A DNA stretch of 64,000 nucleotides from Bacteroidota bacterium (lineage in GTDB: Bacteria > Bacteroidota > Bacteroidia > Bacteroidales > GCA-2748055). The number at the start of each line of letters is the position of its first letter. Positions within the stretch are counted from its first letter, which is position 1. The notes under the pieces were generated by a model, which did not search any database, was not told the origin of the DNA, and saw nothing but the letters and a program-made list of their open reading frames with translations. Both the position numbers and the translations under genes were made by a program. This document shows positions 27,922-36,569 of this stretch, piece after piece. The stretch covers positions 13,488-77,487 of the forward strand of contig JAHEEC010000004.1 in NCBI GenBank assembly GCA_024640885.1. Reading direction: 5' to 3'.

Positions 27922-28505
27922 TTCAGTCCCAGCTCCTCTCCATTTTCGAGGAGCCTCATTGACTCCTCCACACGGCTTGCGACAGTGCCCGGCCTTTTGG
28001 CCATGTTGATCCAGATGTTATACTCCCGCTGGCACCTCTGGCTCAGTGCAAAATAGTGATCCCTGGCCACGGGATGGTCCTGGAATGCCTGCATCAGTGC
28101 CCCTGGCAGTTCATCATTCACCTCGGGAGGGCTCACCACCCGGTCCCACCTGCCATTTTCCCGGGCCGCCTCTATCTTGGCCATTCCGTAAGGGGTCATC
28201 CTCCCGGCCAGGATGAGCTCCTCCACCTTCTTCTTATTGATTTCCGACCAGTTACTGGTCGGTTTCCGGGGTGTGAACTTCCGGGCATATTCCAGGTCAT
28301 CGATCCTGAGCACCAGTGAGTCAACCCATCCATAACAGAGGGCCTCGTCCAGGGCTTCCTGGTAACTGAAGGGTACCGGTCCCGATCCCTTCTTCCTGAA
28401 GACGAGCCACACACCATCCGATCTATGGTGGTTCTCCTGCAGCCACGCCTTCCATGCCAGGATGGAGCCTGCACGCAGCTGCTCCAGGGGGTTTTTCTTA
28501 TTCAT
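27918..28505 (-). CDS. YdeI/OmpD-associated family protein
   Basis: The ATG at 28505 (195 residues) overlaps the end of the permease gene by 8 bases, so I prefer it to the longer frame from 28532. The sequence matches YdeI-type proteins: AWLQENHHRSDGVWLVFRKK near the N-terminus, EALDEALCYGWVDS and KFTPRKPTSNWSEINK in the middle, then an OmpD-associated helical tail. Family members are small cytoplasmic proteins linked to stress or antimicrobial peptide tolerance; the biochemistry is not established. Overlaps on both sides show that it is translated as part of the operon. Confidence 0.82.
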   Translation of the reverse strand: MNKKNPLEQLRAGSILAWKAWLQENHHRSDGVWLVFRKKGSGPVPFSYQEALDEALCYGWVDSLVLRIDDLEYARKFTPRKPTSNWSEINKKKVEELILAGRMTPYGMAKIEAARENGRWDRVVSPPEVNDELPGALMQAFQDHPVARDHYFALSQRCQREYNIWINMAKRPGTVASRVEESMRLLENGEELGLK

Positions 28506-31500
28506 TTCTGAGGGCATCATAGATGGAGGCATCCTTCAGGGAGGCCCTGGTGATCAGGTGGATCCAGGCCCAGCCATTGGCCAGGAGGATCACAAGCCAG
28601 GCTACAATGGCGGTAAAAGAGGTCCCCGTATGGGCACTCAAAATGGAGGGAAGGGTGGCCACAATGGCTGCCAGGAAACCTGTCCCAATGCCCGTCAGCA
28701 GCAGGATCATATACTCCCTGACCACCAGTTTCCTGATCCGCTCCCGGCCAAATCCCACGGCTTTCAGCAGGGCCATTTCCTGCTTCCGCTCCAGGATGCT
28801 CCTGGAAAGGACCACCACCAGGCCAAAGGTACCCACCAGCAAGCCCAGCGCACCCATCACCATAAATATGGACAGGTAGGTATTGGTCACCGAGTTGAAT
28901 TCGGAGAGCCGGGTGGCCGTCAGCTGCATCTCCCATCCCAGGTCCCTCATACCCCGGTAGAGTTCCGTGCTGATGGCCGCCGTATCGGCTGTTTCTCCCC
29001 TGACCAGGAATATGTTTGTACCGCTGCTCTGGGGAAATTGTTCCAGGAACCTGCTGCCGGAGATGATCACATTGCCCTGGAAGACCGACGGGGCCAGTCC
29101 CCCGATCAGCAACAGCTTCATGGTCCCTCCCCCGGCATTGGTGTAAAGCAGCGTATCACCCACCTCCAGTCCCAGCCCCCACTTGATCACTGTTTCATCG
29201 GCAATGGCCGGGATGAGCCCGCCGGGCAACACCTGGTCCAGCGAGCTCCAGGGATGCGCTTCATCCAGGAAAGGGGTGCGTGTCAAAAAGGAGAAGCTTC
29301 CGTCAAGCCTCCCGGGGTCCACCCCCAGGATTTGAGGATTCACCACCTTGTTAAGATTCAGGCAACTGGCATCATCGCCGGAGGCAACCCTGAATTGCAC
29401 GAATGAGGTGTTTCCCTCCAGCCCGAATTCATACTGAACCGCCGGATCATTGAGCTGTTTGAGCACAGGTACGGTGGATTCTGCGTAATAGAGGAATCCC
29501 CCGGTGCCACTGGCCGGATCTTCCGAATTCCTGAAAAGGTCCTTCCGGTTGCTTCCCGTGGATACCACCAGGAACGCACCGATGGCAAAGAGGATCACAA
29601 TGGTGATGCTCCTGGTCCGGTTCCTGAGGGCATTTTTCCAGCTCAATCCCCTGAGATCGAATCCCCGCTCCTGCTCCTGCTGCAGGCGTCCCAGGTACCA
29701 CAGGTAAAAAAGCACGGCCGAAATGAGCAATAAACCGCCCGCGGCAAAGAATACCGGCACATTGACCACCTGCCCGCCTGACAGTTGTGAGATTATTAGC
29801 CCCGCCGCGGCGATCCCGGGGAGGAGCGCACCAAGGGCAATGAAGAGCTGACCGGTGATGAATTTCCGTACCGGCCCTCCGGTTGATTTTCCACTGGCCC
29901 GGTGGGATATAAAATGCCGTTTCAACATCCTGGACAAAGGGATATAGAGTGCCAGCACAGAGATGATCAAGGTAAGCACCAGGCCGGTAGCCAGGGTGGA
30001 GGCCCTCACATCCATATGCATCATTTCGGTGCGCACCACATCCCTCCAGACTCCGTTCAGTGCACGGAAAACCAGGTGATTGTAAAGCAATGACAGTGCC
30101 ACACCGGCCAGCCCCCCCACCAGGGCAACCACCAGGCTCTCCGCGGCCATGACCCGCCTGATGATCTTTAAGGGGATCCCCATGACCACCAGCGTCCTAA
30201 GCTGGCTTTCGCGGCTCTCCAGGTTCAGCAGGAAGAGCAGCACCGTGAGAAGGACCCCTGCCAGCAGGAGAAAGAAACTGAGCCCGCCGAACAACTGGCT
30301 GAAATCCACCCCGCTCCCGGCGGCATCAAATCCCTTGGTCCTCACCGATTCCAGTGTAAATCCAAGGGATTGGGGATCAAACCCGTCAAGGATCGACGGT
30401 ACCCGCAAAGCGGCATCCCCTGACCCCATGTCAAACCTGAAGGCAGTGTAAGTCCCAAAACGGTTCTTCCACATCTCCACCGCCTGTGAAACCTGGATGT
30501 AGGCTTTGGGGATCCCGGCGTAACGGTCCCAGTAGTCTTCATCCTTGTCGCGGATCTCCTCCAGGGTGATGGGTACACCCGTATCCCAGTCACGGCAGTT
30601 CCCGGCATCGGAGAGTCCGGGCAGGTCCGGCATCAGTTTCCTGTCGGCGAACCTGCCTTCTATGGGGACCACTGACCTGACCACAAAACCGGAGGTGATC
30701 TCGGTTAATTCACGAAGGGGCCCCACCACGAAATAGGTCAACCGGATGGTATCCCCAACCCCTGCGGAAAGGTCTTCGGCAAGCCATTCATTGATGATGA
30801 TCTCTCCCGCCTTCAGCCACTGGTCGGGCAAGGTGGAGACAAATGAGTAAGGGGTGCTCCTGCCGGAAAAATCAAGGTGGTTCACAAAGTAGGTGATCAG
30901 CGGAATTCCTTCCGGCGTGATGTGATCCAGCTGATCCGAAAGGACATTATCAATGAATACCCGGTCGCTGGTCACCGAAAGCTGCTGAAGGCCGTCAAGG
31001 TATTCCATATTCAGTCCCGCGTCCCGGGCTGAAAAGGATTCCCGGATGACCTCCCGGATCTCATCTTCACCCTCTCCGTCCTTAACCTCCAGCAGCAGTA
31101 CATTGATCCTGCCGGAGAAATCCATGAGCTCCTGCATCCTTTGCAGTGACAGGAACACATTGAAGGGAGCTGCCTGGGAGACTTTCAGGTTGAACCTTCC
31201 CAGCATTGCCTCCCCGGCTATATCAACCACCACAGCCCTGAACGGGACCACCTCCTCCGCGTCTGAAACAAAGGGCGCATTGAGCGGGATCAGGGAAGCC
31301 CGGTTGATCCTCAGGAGTATCTCGTCGCCGATTCCGAGGTTGAGCCTGCTTGCCAGGTTGGCACTGATGATCACGCTGTCACCGGAGAGGGAGCCATAGG
31401 TTCCGTCCAATCCGGCCATCCGGTCAAAATCATGATCCACCCCGATCACCTGCAGGTTGTTGATCCTTTGCTGGCCCCCTGCAGCCACGCCGCTTCCCTC

Positions 31501-31770
31501 CTGGAGCAGCAGGGATGAAACGGGCACATTCAGTTGCCGGGAAATCTTCCCGGAAAGTTCACCTGTAAAATAGCGGTCCCCCGCTTTCAATACGTGGGTT
31601 ACATTGCCAAGGCGGTATTCCACGATCCGGTTGAGGCTGTATTCCACCGAATCTCCCACCATCAGTGCACCGGTCAGCACCGCTCCACTGATGGCCACAC
31701 CAAGTGCCAGCAGGAGGTTTTTCTTCCGGTAATAGATCAGGTTATTCCTTATGAGCCTCAGGATCTTCAT
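28498..31770 (-). CDS. FtsX-like ABC transporter permease (MacB/LolC type)
   Basis: This 1090-residue membrane protein has an N-terminal helix (~20-42), a large extracytoplasmic MacB-PCD-like domain, a first FtsX block of three helices (~500-630), two further helices (~650-705), a second periplasmic domain and a final three-helix FtsX block (~955-1075). The second block contains SRSILERKQEMALLKAVGFG, a typical FtsX coupling region. Such 8-10 helix permeases pair with LolD/MacB-type ATPases to move lipoproteins, lipids or peptides by mechanotransmission rather than a channel. The partner ATPase gene is 19 bases upstream. Confidence 0.88.
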   Translation of the reverse strand: MKILRLIRNNLIYYRKKNLLLALGVAISGAVLTGALMVGDSVEYSLNRIVEYRLGNVTHVLKAGDRYFTGELSGKISRQLNVPVSSLLLQEGSGVAAGGQQRINNLQVIGVDHDFDRMAGLDGTYGSLSGDSVIISANLASRLNLGIGDEILLRINRASLIPLNAPFVSDAEEVVPFRAVVVDIAGEAMLGRFNLKVSQAAPFNVFLSLQRMQELMDFSGRINVLLLEVKDGEGEDEIREVIRESFSARDAGLNMEYLDGLQQLSVTSDRVFIDNVLSDQLDHITPEGIPLITYFVNHLDFSGRSTPYSFVSTLPDQWLKAGEIIINEWLAEDLSAGVGDTIRLTYFVVGPLRELTEITSGFVVRSVVPIEGRFADRKLMPDLPGLSDAGNCRDWDTGVPITLEEIRDKDEDYWDRYAGIPKAYIQVSQAVEMWKNRFGTYTAFRFDMGSGDAALRVPSILDGFDPQSLGFTLESVRTKGFDAAGSGVDFSQLFGGLSFFLLLAGVLLTVLLFLLNLESRESQLRTLVVMGIPLKIIRRVMAAESLVVALVGGLAGVALSLLYNHLVFRALNGVWRDVVRTEMMHMDVRASTLATGLVLTLIISVLALYIPLSRMLKRHFISHRASGKSTGGPVRKFITGQLFIALGALLPGIAAAGLIISQLSGGQVVNVPVFFAAGGLLLISAVLFYLWYLGRLQQEQERGFDLRGLSWKNALRNRTRSITIVILFAIGAFLVVSTGSNRKDLFRNSEDPASGTGGFLYYAESTVPVLKQLNDPAVQYEFGLEGNTSFVQFRVASGDDASCLNLNKVVNPQILGVDPGRLDGSFSFLTRTPFLDEAHPWSSLDQVLPGGLIPAIADETVIKWGLGLEVGDTLLYTNAGGGTMKLLLIGGLAPSVFQGNVIISGSRFLEQFPQSSGTNIFLVRGETADTAAISTELYRGMRDLGWEMQLTATRLSEFNSVTNTYLSIFMVMGALGLLVGTFGLVVVLSRSILERKQEMALLKAVGFGRERIRKLVVREYMILLLTGIGTGFLAAIVATLPSILSAHTGTSFTAIVAWLVILLANGWAWIHLITRASLKDASIYDALRNE

Positions 31771-31789
31771 GTGCGGGCTTTGTTGCCGG

Positions 31790-32473
31790 TCAAATCTGTT
31801 CCAGGTTCCCCTTTCTCAATTCCAGGGTCTTCCCCATTCTTTTGGCCAGGCTGGCAGAATGGGTCACCAGCAACAGGGTCAATCCATCCTCACTGTTCAG
31901 TTCCAGGAGCAGGTCGGCCATCCGCTCCACATTTTCACTGTCAAGCGCCCCGGTGGGCTCATCGGCCAGAAGCAGGGCAGGATTGTTGATCATGGCCCTG
32001 ACCACTGCGGCACGCTGGCACTCTCCCCCCGAGAGTTTTCCCGGAAATTTGTTCCTGTACTCCCAGATGCCTACCCGGTTCATGAGCGCACCTGCCCTAT
32101 CAATTTTTTCCGCCCGCAGGCTTTTATCACGTTCCACAAGGGTTGGAACAAGGATGTTCTCCATGAGCGTGCACTGGGGCAACAGGTGGTGGAACTGGAA
32201 AACGAACCCGATGCTTTGATTTCTGAAACGGTCCATCTCCTGCCTGCTGTAGCCCGTGATATCCTTCCCGTTGAATTGGACGCTGCCCGTATCGGGATGA
32301 TCCATCCCGCCGATCAGGTTCAGCAGGGTGGTCTTGCCGGATCCGGACGGGCCCAGGATGGCAATGTGTTCCCCGTATGAAACTTCCATGGAAAGATGAT
32401 CCAGGACAGGCTGAAAGCCCGGATCGCCGGGTTTGCCAAACCCTTTGCTGACATTCTCGAGTTTTAGAAGCAT
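31790..32473 (-). CDS. ABC transporter ATP-binding protein (LolD/MacB family)
   Basis: This 227-residue ATPase has Walker A GPSGSGKTT (~41-49), Q-loop FVFQFHHLLPQ, signature LSGGECQRAAV (~145), Walker B ALLLADEPTGALD (~165) and the H-loop VTHSASLAKR. The FHHLLPQ Q-loop is typical of the LolD/MacB branch. It forms a two-gene exporter with the downstream FtsX-like permease and starts 8 bases after the glycosyltransferase stop. Confidence 0.92.
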   Translation of the reverse strand: MLLKLENVSKGFGKPGDPGFQPVLDHLSMEVSYGEHIAILGPSGSGKTTLLNLIGGMDHPDTGSVQFNGKDITGYSRQEMDRFRNQSIGFVFQFHHLLPQCTLMENILVPTLVERDKSLRAEKIDRAGALMNRVGIWEYRNKFPGKLSGGECQRAAVVRAMINNPALLLADEPTGALDSENVERMADLLLELNSEDGLTLLLVTHSASLAKRMGKTLELRKGNLEQI

Positions 32474-32481
32474 AATGCGCT

Positions 32482-33804
32482 TTAATTGGTGACCTCCACC
32501 GGTGCCCGGGCAGCCGATTTTACGGCGTTCTCGTAAACGGCCACCATGCGTTCGGCCTGGACATCAATATGAAAATGCTGAAGGACCCCTTCCCTTCCTT
32601 TCTTGCTGAGGCGATCCATTTCATCGGGATCCGAGAGGATCCTTTCAAGGGACTGTGAGAGCGATTCCGGGGTATTTTTGTCATAGATGATCCCCCCGCC
32701 CGTAAGATTCACAATCTCCGGGAAAGCCCCCAGGGCGGGCTGCACCACCGGTACGCCGGATACCATGCATTCAAGCAGGTAGATCCCGAATGCCTCGCCA
32801 TTGCGAACCGGGACAGAGACCACTGAAACCTTATCCAGGAACTCCCTCAGGCCCTTCTCCTCAAACTCCTCGTGAAACTCCACCTGGCCGGTAAGGTGGT
32901 GGTCTTTCAACTTTTTCCGGATCTCTGCCAGGTGCCTGCGGTCATCCCCGGTGGATCCCCCCGTAAGCACAAGCTCCACATCCTCAAAACCCGCTTTTTG
33001 TTTTAACAATATAAAGGCATCCACCAGGATATCGGTCCCGTTTTCATGGCACATGCGGGAGATAAAACCGATCTTCCGCTGCTTCCCGCTCACCGGATTA
33101 TAATGATAATCCTCCGGATCCACACCAATATGCACGCTGGTCAGTTTTTCCTCGGGGATCTCCATATTCTTCTTCATCACCCCGGCATAATATTCACTGA
33201 CCGCGATGAAGGAGGTGACATGCTCTGACTTCCTGGACATCAGGCGCCATACACTCTCACGGGCAGATGGTTTCATTACATCCACCCAGACATCTTCATC
33301 CTGCAATGAGCAGATCACGGGCACGTTGGTCCGTTCAGCCAACCTGTGGGCCAGTCCAAGCAAGAGTGCATTGGAAAGGTGGATCACGTCGGGATTGCAA
33401 TTTTCGACGATCCAATCCACCATTTTTTCCAGTTCCTCCTTTTGCTGACCCTCTTCACCCAGCAGCATGTTCACGGTCATCTCTTCCAGTCCGCTGGCCC
33501 TCGTGGATCCTGCAAATTTCGAAGCCAGCTTCAACATGGGCTTTGCATTCAGCAGCCTGTCAACCCATTTCGGGGCTCTCCTGAAGATGGGGAAGATCTG
33601 TTTCAGGTAGATGCTTATGGCCCCGTAAAATACAGGGATCTCCCTGCTCAGGTCATGTTCATCGGCGAACAGGGGCAGGTACATGGGGATCTTTACCACC
33701 GTATGGTCTGATTTTCTGAGGGCCATCACGTACTTGGAATCCCTCAGGCAGTTCCCGCAATAAAAACTGCCCCCCGATCCGGGGATAATATGCATTATTT
33801 TCAT
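32482..33804 (-). CDS. GT4-type glycosyltransferase
   Basis: The ATG at 33804 (440 residues) gives the usual MKIMHIIPGSGGSFYCGNCLRD beginning; the longer frame to 33888 would overlap the propeller gene. It has the two-Rossmann GT-B fold: an N-terminal acceptor domain, IGFISRMCHENGTDILVDAF at the start of the donor domain, VELVLTGGS, and the retaining GT4 EX7E region (NGEAFGIYLLECMVSG). The SFYCGNCLRD start is characteristic of a GT4 subgroup. It begins 4 bases after the propeller gene and precedes the ABC pair, so it could build a glycolipid or glycan for export. Substrates are unknown. Confidence 0.85.
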   Translation of the reverse strand: MKIMHIIPGSGGSFYCGNCLRDSKYVMALRKSDHTVVKIPMYLPLFADEHDLSREIPVFYGAISIYLKQIFPIFRRAPKWVDRLLNAKPMLKLASKFAGSTRASGLEEMTVNMLLGEEGQQKEELEKMVDWIVENCNPDVIHLSNALLLGLAHRLAERTNVPVICSLQDEDVWVDVMKPSARESVWRLMSRKSEHVTSFIAVSEYYAGVMKKNMEIPEEKLTSVHIGVDPEDYHYNPVSGKQRKIGFISRMCHENGTDILVDAFILLKQKAGFEDVELVLTGGSTGDDRRHLAEIRKKLKDHHLTGQVEFHEEFEEKGLREFLDKVSVVSVPVRNGEAFGIYLLECMVSGVPVVQPALGAFPEIVNLTGGGIIYDKNTPESLSQSLERILSDPDEMDRLSKKGREGVLQHFHIDVQAERMVAVYENAVKSAARAPVEVTN

Positions 33805-33808
33805 AGCC

Positions 33809-34972
33809 TTATTTTTTTCCGAAACAATAGAGCCGCCCGTCATCACCGGCCACATAGATGCGCTGGTTGACCACCGCCGGATTGGCATTCACAGGAGTAC
33901 CCAGTTCATAACTCCAGACCGGGCTGCCGGTTTTCAGGTCCAGCAGGAAGATATCGCCCCTCATATTGGCTGCCAGCAACCGCTTGCCAACCACCACCGA
34001 AGAAGCGTCCACCCTGCTCCCGGTATTGTATTTCCAAACCAGTTCACCACTCCTTTTGTTCAGGCAATAGACGAATTTATCCTGGTTCCCGATATAGATA
34101 TGATCCCCGTATACCGCTGGTGATGCCAGGAAGGGCAGGTTAGCCTGCTTGTTTTCAAATACCCAGCTTATTTTCTGGTTCAGAAGGTCCACTGCCGAGA
34201 AACGGCCGTCATAATCCCCCACGAATGCATGATCGCCGTCGATGCAAGCCGAGCTTGCCACGTAGGTGGAGATCGCAAGGCTCGATCTGGATTTACCGGT
34301 GAGGGCATCCACCAGGTGCAGGTAGCCGTCACAACCGCCAAATACGGCCATCCCGTCATAGAGTGCACAGGCCCCATTGATGAAATTATCAGTCTCGTAT
34401 TTCCACAATCCCTTCCCGGTTTCCTGGTCCACCGCATGGAGGTAATAATCGTAACTGCCCAGAAGGATCACCTTTTTTCTTCCGCTGTCATACAGCACGG
34501 GTGATCCCATGATCTGGTTGTCGGTCTTGTAGGTCCACCTGATGTTCCCGGTTTTCAGGTCCACTGCATTGAGTGTGCCGTCAAGGTTTCCGGCGTAGGC
34601 TACCCCGTTGACGATCAGGGCCGGGGCCTCAATGCTGTTCCCTGTAACAATTTTCCAGTTGAGGGTGCCGTCGGCATTGATCCCGTAAAGGCTCCCGTTG
34701 ACGGTCCCCACCACGATGATCCCGCCGCATGCCACCGGGGCGGCCTTGATCCCGGCATCCAGCCTGAAGTTCCAGAGCAGCTCAGGTTTATCGGTAAGGG
34801 TGGCCTGGCTCACTCCTGTAAGTTCAGGATCCCCCCTGAAATTTGCCCAGCAATCAGACCCCTGTGCCATGAGCGGACCAGGAACCAACCACATGCCCGC
34901 CCCCATGGCGAGCCCCAGAGCCATCAAGATGTTGCGGCCAGACCTTTTGCTTCTCTTTATCAAACTTTCCAC
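33809..34972 (-). CDS. PQQ-type (BamB-like) beta-propeller protein, exported
   Basis: This is a 387-residue protein with a basic N-terminus and a signal peptide ending near PLMAQG. The start is GTG at 34972, inside an AAAGT repeat tract; a TTG at 34963 and an ATG at 34924 are alternatives. The mature part contains WANFRGDPELTG and seven or eight repeats of the form G.IYVG...G.LYCLD..TG...W.Y.T, the tryptophan-docking PQQ repeat. No residues typical of true quinoprotein dehydrogenases (adjacent Cys pair, Ca ligands) are visible, so I do not claim PQQ binding. It is next to the iron-sulfur/FAD protein and probably acts in the periplasm. Confidence 0.78.
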   Translation of the reverse strand: MESLIKRSKRSGRNILMALGLAMGAGMWLVPGPLMAQGSDCWANFRGDPELTGVSQATLTDKPELLWNFRLDAGIKAAPVACGGIIVVGTVNGSLYGINADGTLNWKIVTGNSIEAPALIVNGVAYAGNLDGTLNAVDLKTGNIRWTYKTDNQIMGSPVLYDSGRKKVILLGSYDYYLHAVDQETGKGLWKYETDNFINGACALYDGMAVFGGCDGYLHLVDALTGKSRSSLAISTYVASSACIDGDHAFVGDYDGRFSAVDLLNQKISWVFENKQANLPFLASPAVYGDHIYIGNQDKFVYCLNKRSGELVWKYNTGSRVDASSVVVGKRLLAANMRGDIFLLDLKTGSPVWSYELGTPVNANPAVVNQRIYVAGDDGRLYCFGKK

Positions 34973-35009
34973 TTTACAAACTTTTCACTGTTCAAACTTT
35001 ACACTTTCA
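34961..35009 (-). repeat. AAAGT-type short repeat tract, junction A
   Basis: On the minus strand this reads as irregular copies of AAAGTNT/AAAGTTTG (AAAGTGT, AAAGTTTG, AAAAGTTTGT, AAAGTGG, AAAGTTTG). It fills the spacer between the FAD/FeS gene and the propeller gene and extends into the latter's first codons, so its start codon lies inside the repeats. Confidence 0.65.
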
Positions 35010-36555
35010 GACTCAGCGCCCCCGTGGGGCACGCCACAGCCACCTCCGCAGCTGCCTGTTTCAGACCACGGTCAAGGGTCTCGTGAAAGGGGATCCCCAC
35101 AACTACCTCAAATCCCCTGCCAATAAATGTCAGCCCCAGCTCCTCCTTATAGTTTTCGGTGATCCGGACGCAGATCCCGCATTTGATGCATTTGGATGGC
35201 TCATAGATCACCCGGTCATGCTGGTCCTGCTTTGTGCACAGGACCCGCTCGTCGGACCTGTATTTTTTCTGGTCAGCCCCGTAGGCATCGGAATAGATCC
35301 GCAAACTGCACTGGTGCTGGTCACGGCAATCGCAGTGCAAACAGCGTGCGGCCTCCGCCATCACCTGCCCGGGGGTGAACCCGGCTGAAAGAAGTTCAGG
35401 CTCGATGCGATTTCCAGGGACCGATTCCTTGAGGTACTCTGCATATTCGGCCGGCAACAGCTTCCCGAACCTGGAGTTGAATACGAAGGGCTCGCCCTTC
35501 ACGCTCTTCCCCGAGAGGAACTGGTCCACGCTGAATGAAGCCTCCTTGCCCTGTCCCAGCGCCCGGATTGCCATTTTTGAAGGCCTCAATGCGCTCCCCA
35601 CCACGAATACCGCCGAACCGTCCACCTGGTAGGTATTCATATCCGCTTCCACTCCCCTATCCTGCATGGGAAGTCCCCACCCGGAGACCCCGCTTTCGCC
35701 TTTCCCAGTGGCCACGATCACCGCATCATTGGCCTTGAGAAGGGCACTAAAACCATCACTGTCGACCTCTTCGTTGAACCTGAAGGCCACCCCCGTCTTC
35801 GCAATTGTCTCTATTTCAGTATCGAGAACAGCAGGCGGAAGCTCCCCTTCCCCTACCTCTTTGCGCATGCTGCCTCCTGCCTTCCCGTTGCGGTCAATGA
35901 CCGTACACCGGTGTCCTTTCAGGGCAAGATGGTAGGCCGCTGCAAGTCCCGCAGGACCCGCTCCGATGATCACAACCTTCTTCCCGGTGTCGGGCATGGC
36001 AGAGGGTATCCAGTGGGTCTCTTTTTCCAGGTCATGGTCCCCCGCCGCCCTTTTCAGAAGGCAGATGGACACTGCGCCGTCCATTGGTTTTCGCCGGCAG
36101 GCCCCTTCGCATGGGGCCGGACAGATCCTGCCAAGCACAGAGGGCAAAGCAATGTCCTGTTTGACAACTTTCATGGCCTCGGAGAATTTTCCTTCGGCCA
36201 GCAACCTGTTCATGCGCGGAATGTCCATATGGGCCGGACAGGTGACCTGGCATGGAGCCTCACAATCCCCCACATGCTCACTGAGCATCAGCTCAAGAGA
36301 TGTTTTCCGGGCATCGAAAACCTCCTCATCCATGGAAATGATATCCATTCCCTCCTCCACTGACAGTGAGCAGGACGGGATGATCCTGCCGCTGTTGCGC
36401 TCCTTCACCACGCAGACCATGCAGGAGGTAAAGTGTTCCGCATTCTCCAGGTAGCACATGGAAGGCACCTCCGCGCCTGTCTCCCTCACCACATGCATCA
36501 GGACAGCGCCTTCTGCGGCCTCAACCTCCCTGTTATCGATTTTTAGCTTCACCAT
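34999..36555 (-). CDS. FAD and iron-sulfur oxidoreductase (NuoG-like [2Fe-2S] + GltD-like, lacking the NAD(P) domain)
   Basis: The ATG at 36555 gives 518 residues. A NuoG/HydA-type [2Fe-2S] domain has Cys at ~34, 45, 48 and 62 (C-x10-C-x2-C-x13-C). A GltD-type FeS helical domain follows, with CEAPCQVTCP (~98-106) and CPAPCEGACRR (~145-153). The FAD motif VVIIGAGPAGLAAA is at ~194-207. Only about 110 residues separate it from the closing FAD region (VFVVGSAL, ~316), so the second Rossmann domain that binds NAD(P)H in GltD, NfnB and StnA is absent. The C-terminal part holds RCLHCDCRDQHQC and a KCIKCGIC cluster. The gene begins 14 bases after the NuoEF-like fusion, its probable electron partner. 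Electrons likely enter or leave through FeS clusters. Confidence 0.82.
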   Translation of the reverse strand: MVKLKIDNREVEAAEGAVLMHVVRETGAEVPSMCYLENAEHFTSCMVCVVKERNSGRIIPSCSLSVEEGMDIISMDEEVFDARKTSLELMLSEHVGDCEAPCQVTCPAHMDIPRMNRLLAEGKFSEAMKVVKQDIALPSVLGRICPAPCEGACRRKPMDGAVSICLLKRAAGDHDLEKETHWIPSAMPDTGKKVVIIGAGPAGLAAAYHLALKGHRCTVIDRNGKAGGSMRKEVGEGELPPAVLDTEIETIAKTGVAFRFNEEVDSDGFSALLKANDAVIVATGKGESGVSGWGLPMQDRGVEADMNTYQVDGSAVFVVGSALRPSKMAIRALGQGKEASFSVDQFLSGKSVKGEPFVFNSRFGKLLPAEYAEYLKESVPGNRIEPELLSAGFTPGQVMAEAARCLHCDCRDQHQCSLRIYSDAYGADQKKYRSDERVLCTKQDQHDRVIYEPSKCIKCGICVRITENYKEELGLTFIGRGFEVVVGIPFHETLDRGLKQAAAEVAVACPTGALSLKV

Positions 36556-36569
36556 GTACCTGGTTTCAA

